Part shown: positions 27,970 through 31,750 of the stretch, piece after piece
Position numbering within the stretch: the first letter of the stretch is position 1
How the letters are laid out: the number at the start of each line of letters is the position of its first letter
NCBI RefSeq assembly: GCF_000003605.2
Contig: NW_003105606.1
Coordinates: forward strand, 40,574 to 72,323
DNA length: 31,750 nt
DNA from: Saccoglossus kowalevskii
Lineage: Eukaryota; Hemichordata; Enteropneusta; Harrimaniidae
Reading direction: 5' to 3'
Program-made: the position numbers and the translations under genes
Notes under the pieces: generated by a model
Told to the model about the DNA's origin: nothing
Database searches by the model: none
The model's input: only the letters and a program-made list of their open reading frames with translations

Positions 27970-29892
27970 GAAAAGTAAACAAGCAGCCTGTTGACTGGTT
28001 GCTAAGGACACCCTTCACCAATGCTGTGATGCATTACATACATAATTTGGAAGACGAGCTATTACATCTAGAAAATAACACATCCAGCATTATGGACCAA
28101 CCAGTGTCACAACCCGAAATACAAAATGCAATCAGTGAGCTGGAAAACAAAAAAAAACACCAGGAACTCCATGATCAAGGCAAGTAGGCATATTCTGATA
28201 AGATCTCTCCAAAAACTTTTTAACCTAATCCTTTCTAGCGGCCATTTCCTCAAATGCTGGAACCTGGGTGTCATTACACCAATTTATAAAAAAGGAGATA
28301 AAAATGACCCTGGGAATTATAGAGGCATCACACTTCCCTGTACCTTGAGCAAACACTTCAGTTTTGAAACAAAGGTTAATTAGCCATATTGATAAAAACA
28401 GTATTATTGGTAAGGAACAAATTGGTTTTATGCCAAAATGTTTTGGTTCTAAAATAACTGACGGCAAAATACTTTAGTAAAGGAAAATGCATCTATGCCT
28501 GCTTTATAGACTTTAAAAACCTTTGTTCCATTTGGCATCTAGGTCTCTTGTATAAACTAGCCAGAAATGGGATTACAGGTAATTACTACAGAATTATTAA
28601 ATCCTTGTACATAAATTCCACAGGGTTCATCAAAGTAAAAAAGGTCTGACAAAACAATTCCCTATACAGAGAGGTATTAGACAAGGGGATGGGCTGAGCC
28701 CACTCTTGTTTAACTTCTACCTGAATGATATTAAAGATGAAATCGAGTCCCCAGACAACAGTCCACTCACCTTATTAGATAGCACAATATCATGCCTACT
28801 TTATGCTGATGGTCTGTTGCTTTCAGAATCAAATACTGTAATAAATGGAATCTAGACATAAACATGACCAAATCAAAAACTATCATATTTAACAAGCCGG
28901 GTAGAGCATTAAAAAGATTTAAATTTTTCATTAATGGTAACGAGCTGGAGATGGTGCGATCTTATACCTATTTAGGTATTAAATTGAGTGCCTCTGGAAA
29001 ATTTTCTAGCGCCAAGGGAGATTTGAAAAACAGAGCCATGAAGGCTTGTTTCAAAATAAAACAACTGTTATTTTCAGAAAAAAAGCATCCCAGTAAAATC
29101 ACACATAAAAATGTATGATGTCATGGTTAAACCCATCTTATCTTATTGCAGTGAGGTATGGTCAAGTGATCTTGCTGTTCATTCTAATAAGCTAATAAAC
29201 TTCACTTTGCCCATGGAAAAAATCCATATTAAATTTTGTAAATACTTATTAAAAGTGAATAGCAAAGCTACTAATTTAGCATGCTTACTAGAGCTGGGAA
29301 GACGTCCACTCATTCTTTCGAGTATTACACACATGATCAAATATTGTATTAACATCACTAAAAAACCACACAACTCTCTTGTAAATGAAGCATACAGACT
29401 TGGTATACAATGTGGGAACAAAAAATTGGGTGTCTGGGGTAAAACACATACTAAAACTTCTGAATATGGAAAACATGTGGAAGGAAATCAAAACAACGAA
29501 GATAACATTACTACAACTTTGGTTGAAAGACTAAAGTTAAAATTTCAGCAAAGTAGTTTTGATTTATTGCATGATAACAAAGGAATTAATCATCAAAATA
29601 AACTCCGCACATATCATAACTCAAAAAAGACACCTCCTTCGAAAAATATCTGGCAGTCGTAAAAAATCCATACCACAGATCAGCCATGACAAAACTCAAA
29701 ATTAGTTCACACACCTTTAAGATTGAGACCGGAAGGCATCAAAATATAAAAGTACCGGTAGCAGAAAGGAATTGCCCAGTTTTTTTCCTAAAAACTGGCA
29801 ATACAAACATTAATCAAATTTGTTTAATAACAAGCAGCCTCTCGGCTGAGATAGCTCCGCTGTTAGCAATGCACATTTCAATTAAAGAATAG
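27970..29892 (+). mobile_element. Decayed non-LTR retrotransposon (LINE), reverse transcriptase region
   Basis: Broken open frames in three phases together cover most of a reverse transcriptase. Seen in order: CWNLGVITPIYKKGDKNDPG and NYRGITL (about 28255-28330), KEQIGFMPKC (28418-28440), CFIDFK (28498-28517), IRQGDGLSPLLFNFYLNDI (28676-28732), YADG (28802-28813), SYTYLGIKLSASG (28962-29000) and the thumb/C-terminal part MYDVMVKPILSYCSEVW. The catalytic YADD has become YADG, several frameshifts and stops are present, and bases are missing around 28400-28480 and after 28830. The ORF1 region and the 5' end are not seen. The clade is uncertain, CR1/Jockey-like at a guess. Confidence 0.9.
29111..29662 (+). 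pseudogene. LINE reverse transcriptase C-terminal fragment (183 codons)
   Basis: The longest open piece of the LINE. It starts at the MYDVMVKPIL motif that normally follows the thumb region and runs through the C-terminal part typical of these elements (LGRRPLILSSI, LGIQCGNKKLGVWGKT). It is out of frame with the preceding fragment (28864-29118) and with the following one (29686-29892). It is not a functional gene. Confidence 0.85.
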
Positions 29893-29929
29893 AAGATATC
29901 ATTAGAAAATGAACAATATGCATAGTATC

Positions 29930-30545
29930 AATGCTATGGGACTTGCTGTTTTCAACAAGAATTCAAAAATATTATTTTTCAACATAAATGATTGTGGTTT
30001 TTAACAAGAAGTCGAAAATATTACTTTTTACCAAAAATGACAAAAATAATCATCAAAATTAGAGAATTGAAGATATCATCATGAAATGAACAAATTTGAG
30101 AGTGGTCCACATGCAGTACCTATATATGTAATATCAAAGCAATTGGACTTGCGGTTTTTAACAAGAAGTCGAAAATATCATTTTTTATCAAAAATGATAT
30201 TCACCAAAATTATAGAATTAAAGATATCATTACAAAATGAACAAATCTGAGAGAGGTCCACATGTAGTACCTATATATGTAATATCAAAGCAATTGGACT
30301 TGCTGTTTTAACAAGAAGTCGAAAATATCACTTTTTACCAAAAATATTCACCAAACTGAGAGGATTGAAGATATGATCATGAAATGAACAAATCTGAGAG
30401 AGGTCTATCCAAGGTACATATACACCAAGTATCAAAGCATTCAGGCTTGTAGTTTTCAAGAAGTCGGAAAAGTAAAATATTGACACGAACGACAGACAAT
30501 CACTCAATATGATAAGCTCCGCTCGACAAAGTAGACAGTGGAGCT
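29930..30545. repeat. Degenerate tandem repeat of ~150 bp with a hairpin end
   Basis: Units marked by TTAACAAGAAGTCGAAAATAT recur near 30000, 30155 and 30305, with weaker forms near 29950 and 30450, separated by GAAATGAACAAATCTGAGAG and GTACCTATATATGTAATATC. It ends with AAGCTCCGCTCGAC...AGTGGAGCTAAAAA, an inverted pair AGCTCC/GGAGCT of the kind that ends some marine-invertebrate interspersed elements. No open frame. Confidence 0.75.
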
Positions 30546-31334
30546 AAAAATTCTAGAAAGCAAAAATGAAAACACACTGATCAAACTTGGTAAATTCATT
30601 TATCAGTGCTTTAACTTGAGAGAGAAAACATGACGCTTACCACACCAGCTGCCTCATAATATTTACATTATACATATTTATTTCTGATACTAGTAGTGAT
30701 TTTAATTGTTTTTCTATTATTTAGCTATTTTAGTAATTACTGTATTTTACTTTATCTGATCATTCATTTTTAATTATTTATGTTTTTTCTAAAACATATT
30801 TACTTTATTGTAATCCATTTACCGGATTCGGCTGATACCCCGCCCTGGGCGACCTTATGGAGGATTCGATTTTTTTTAGAAAAATGTGGACCGATCTTTT
30901 GGCAGATATTACGAGGCCCATCTTGTCTGAAAAAATAACCCTGCGTTGATAGAAATGGTCTAGAAATAATAATGTTTCGCGTTGACCAAATATAATCATG
31001 CAAAGTATAAATTCAAAGTGTTTTAATACGTTGGTGAGAGGTCGCATTTTACGTGAACAAGAACATGCACTAAGAAGGAAAAGCCAGTCAAAGTCGAAAC
31101 GGGGTGCATCATGGACATGACGCAACACACGCTGCGACAACTGAGTGATTAGCGACATAATTGTGGGACGCAATTGAACTTCCTTGCGAAACTTGCTGTG
31201 CGGTGATCAAGTGTGTGTTGACCGAAGTTTGACCCCAAGTCACGCGCTGAACTGGTGCGTTACCTTAGCAATCTTTTTCATTTGCGGTCCGCGCGTCGAT
31301 CTAGTAAAATTTTTATTATATCCGACGATACTGT
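30546..31334. other. Stretch without a recognised gene
   Basis: AT-rich to about 30820, then more balanced. The minus-strand open frames at 30800-31173 show no domain. I see no RNA gene. Confidence 0.45.
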
Positions 31335-31606
31335 AATTACGCAACTTGTATGCAACTCTGTACTGGCTTTGAATATATCAACGTCGTTTACTTAGTGCAC
31401 TGCTTTTCTAATTACGCAAATTTGTTTACAATATTGTACCAGCTCTGAATATTTCAACTTTGTATTAAATGTATTGCTTTCATGATAATTACGCAAACTC
31501 AAGTTAATTTTTACTATTGTTAGGGCACTGACCCGGGGTATTGGGTCTGTGAATATTTCAATATTACCGACTTGATAATGCGTTGCATTCGTAATAATTA
31601 CGCAAA
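31335..31606. repeat. Degenerate tandem repeat with phased ATTACGCAA motifs
   Basis: ATTACGCAA occurs at 31335, 31411, 31488 and 31597, spaced 76, 77 and 109 bp. Between them CTGAATATTTCAA-like and GCATTGC-like segments recur. The third unit holds an extra block of about 30 bp (GACCCGGGGTATTGGGTC). Confidence 0.75.
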
Positions 31607-31750
31607 CATAAACATTGGCGCATTTAAATCATTAGAAATGATAGTAGTCGGGTATCTACGGAAAGTCGAGAAAATATTTTAAATACTTGTGATTCACCAA
31701 TGTTCCAATAGTGATTTTTTTATTCGAAATGAAGTGAACATGTAATATAA

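Noticed and set aside
30800-31173. 122-codon minus-strand frame
   Set aside because: No domain, no codon pattern, and an overlapping frame on the same strand is equally open.

Overview
The window is nuclear DNA of a marine invertebrate deuterostome. It is AT-rich, with small introns, GT-AG splice sites, MITEs, a dead LINE and minisatellites. The one gene I can support is a 19-exon gene on the minus strand, positions 15527 to 1537. Its exons join in a consistent reading frame into a secreted protein of 1205 residues with two transferrin lobes. The large insert in lobe 2 and the loss of most iron ligands point to the major yolk protein (MYP, also called toposome) of sea urchins and sea cucumbers. 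An echinoderm is therefore the best guess and a hemichordate is possible. I cannot name the species.

Layout. 1-1340: a 47-bp tandem array lying just past the 3' end of the gene. 1397-1402: likely poly(A) signal. 1537-15527: the gene, with a TATA box at 15574-15581. Its introns carry a 59-bp minisatellite (intron 11), a hAT-type MITE with an 8-bp target duplication (intron 3), a TA-flanked MITE (intron 12), a further MITE (intron 15), GCGCCCTCT hairpins (introns 1 and 5) and DR1-type nuclear-receptor sites (introns 1 and 2). 15582-27970: no gene I can support; mostly interspersed repeats, including two MITE families of three copies each, a dispersed family of about 200 bp, and an inverted-repeat element rich in TTCGAGTTAC that contains a 257-base assembly gap. 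About 27970-29892: a decayed LINE reverse transcriptase on the plus strand. 29900-31750: degenerate tandem repeats.

The protein, in order: signal peptide (about 1-16); transferrin lobe 1 (about 35-350); lobe 2 (about 383-965), split by an insert of about 235 residues (555-790); a C-terminal cystine-knot-like (CTCK) domain (976-1062) that lacks one ring cysteine; and a tail of about 108 residues (1098-1205) that is about 14% tryptophan. The two lobes share intron positions, which fits their origin by duplication. Judged by alignment to human transferrin, lobe 1 keeps one of four iron ligands and no anion-binding arginine. Lobe 2 keeps the Asp and the Arg but loses one Tyr and the His. Classical iron binding is therefore unlikely. 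All splice calls were made by eye from the sequence and have no transcript support here.
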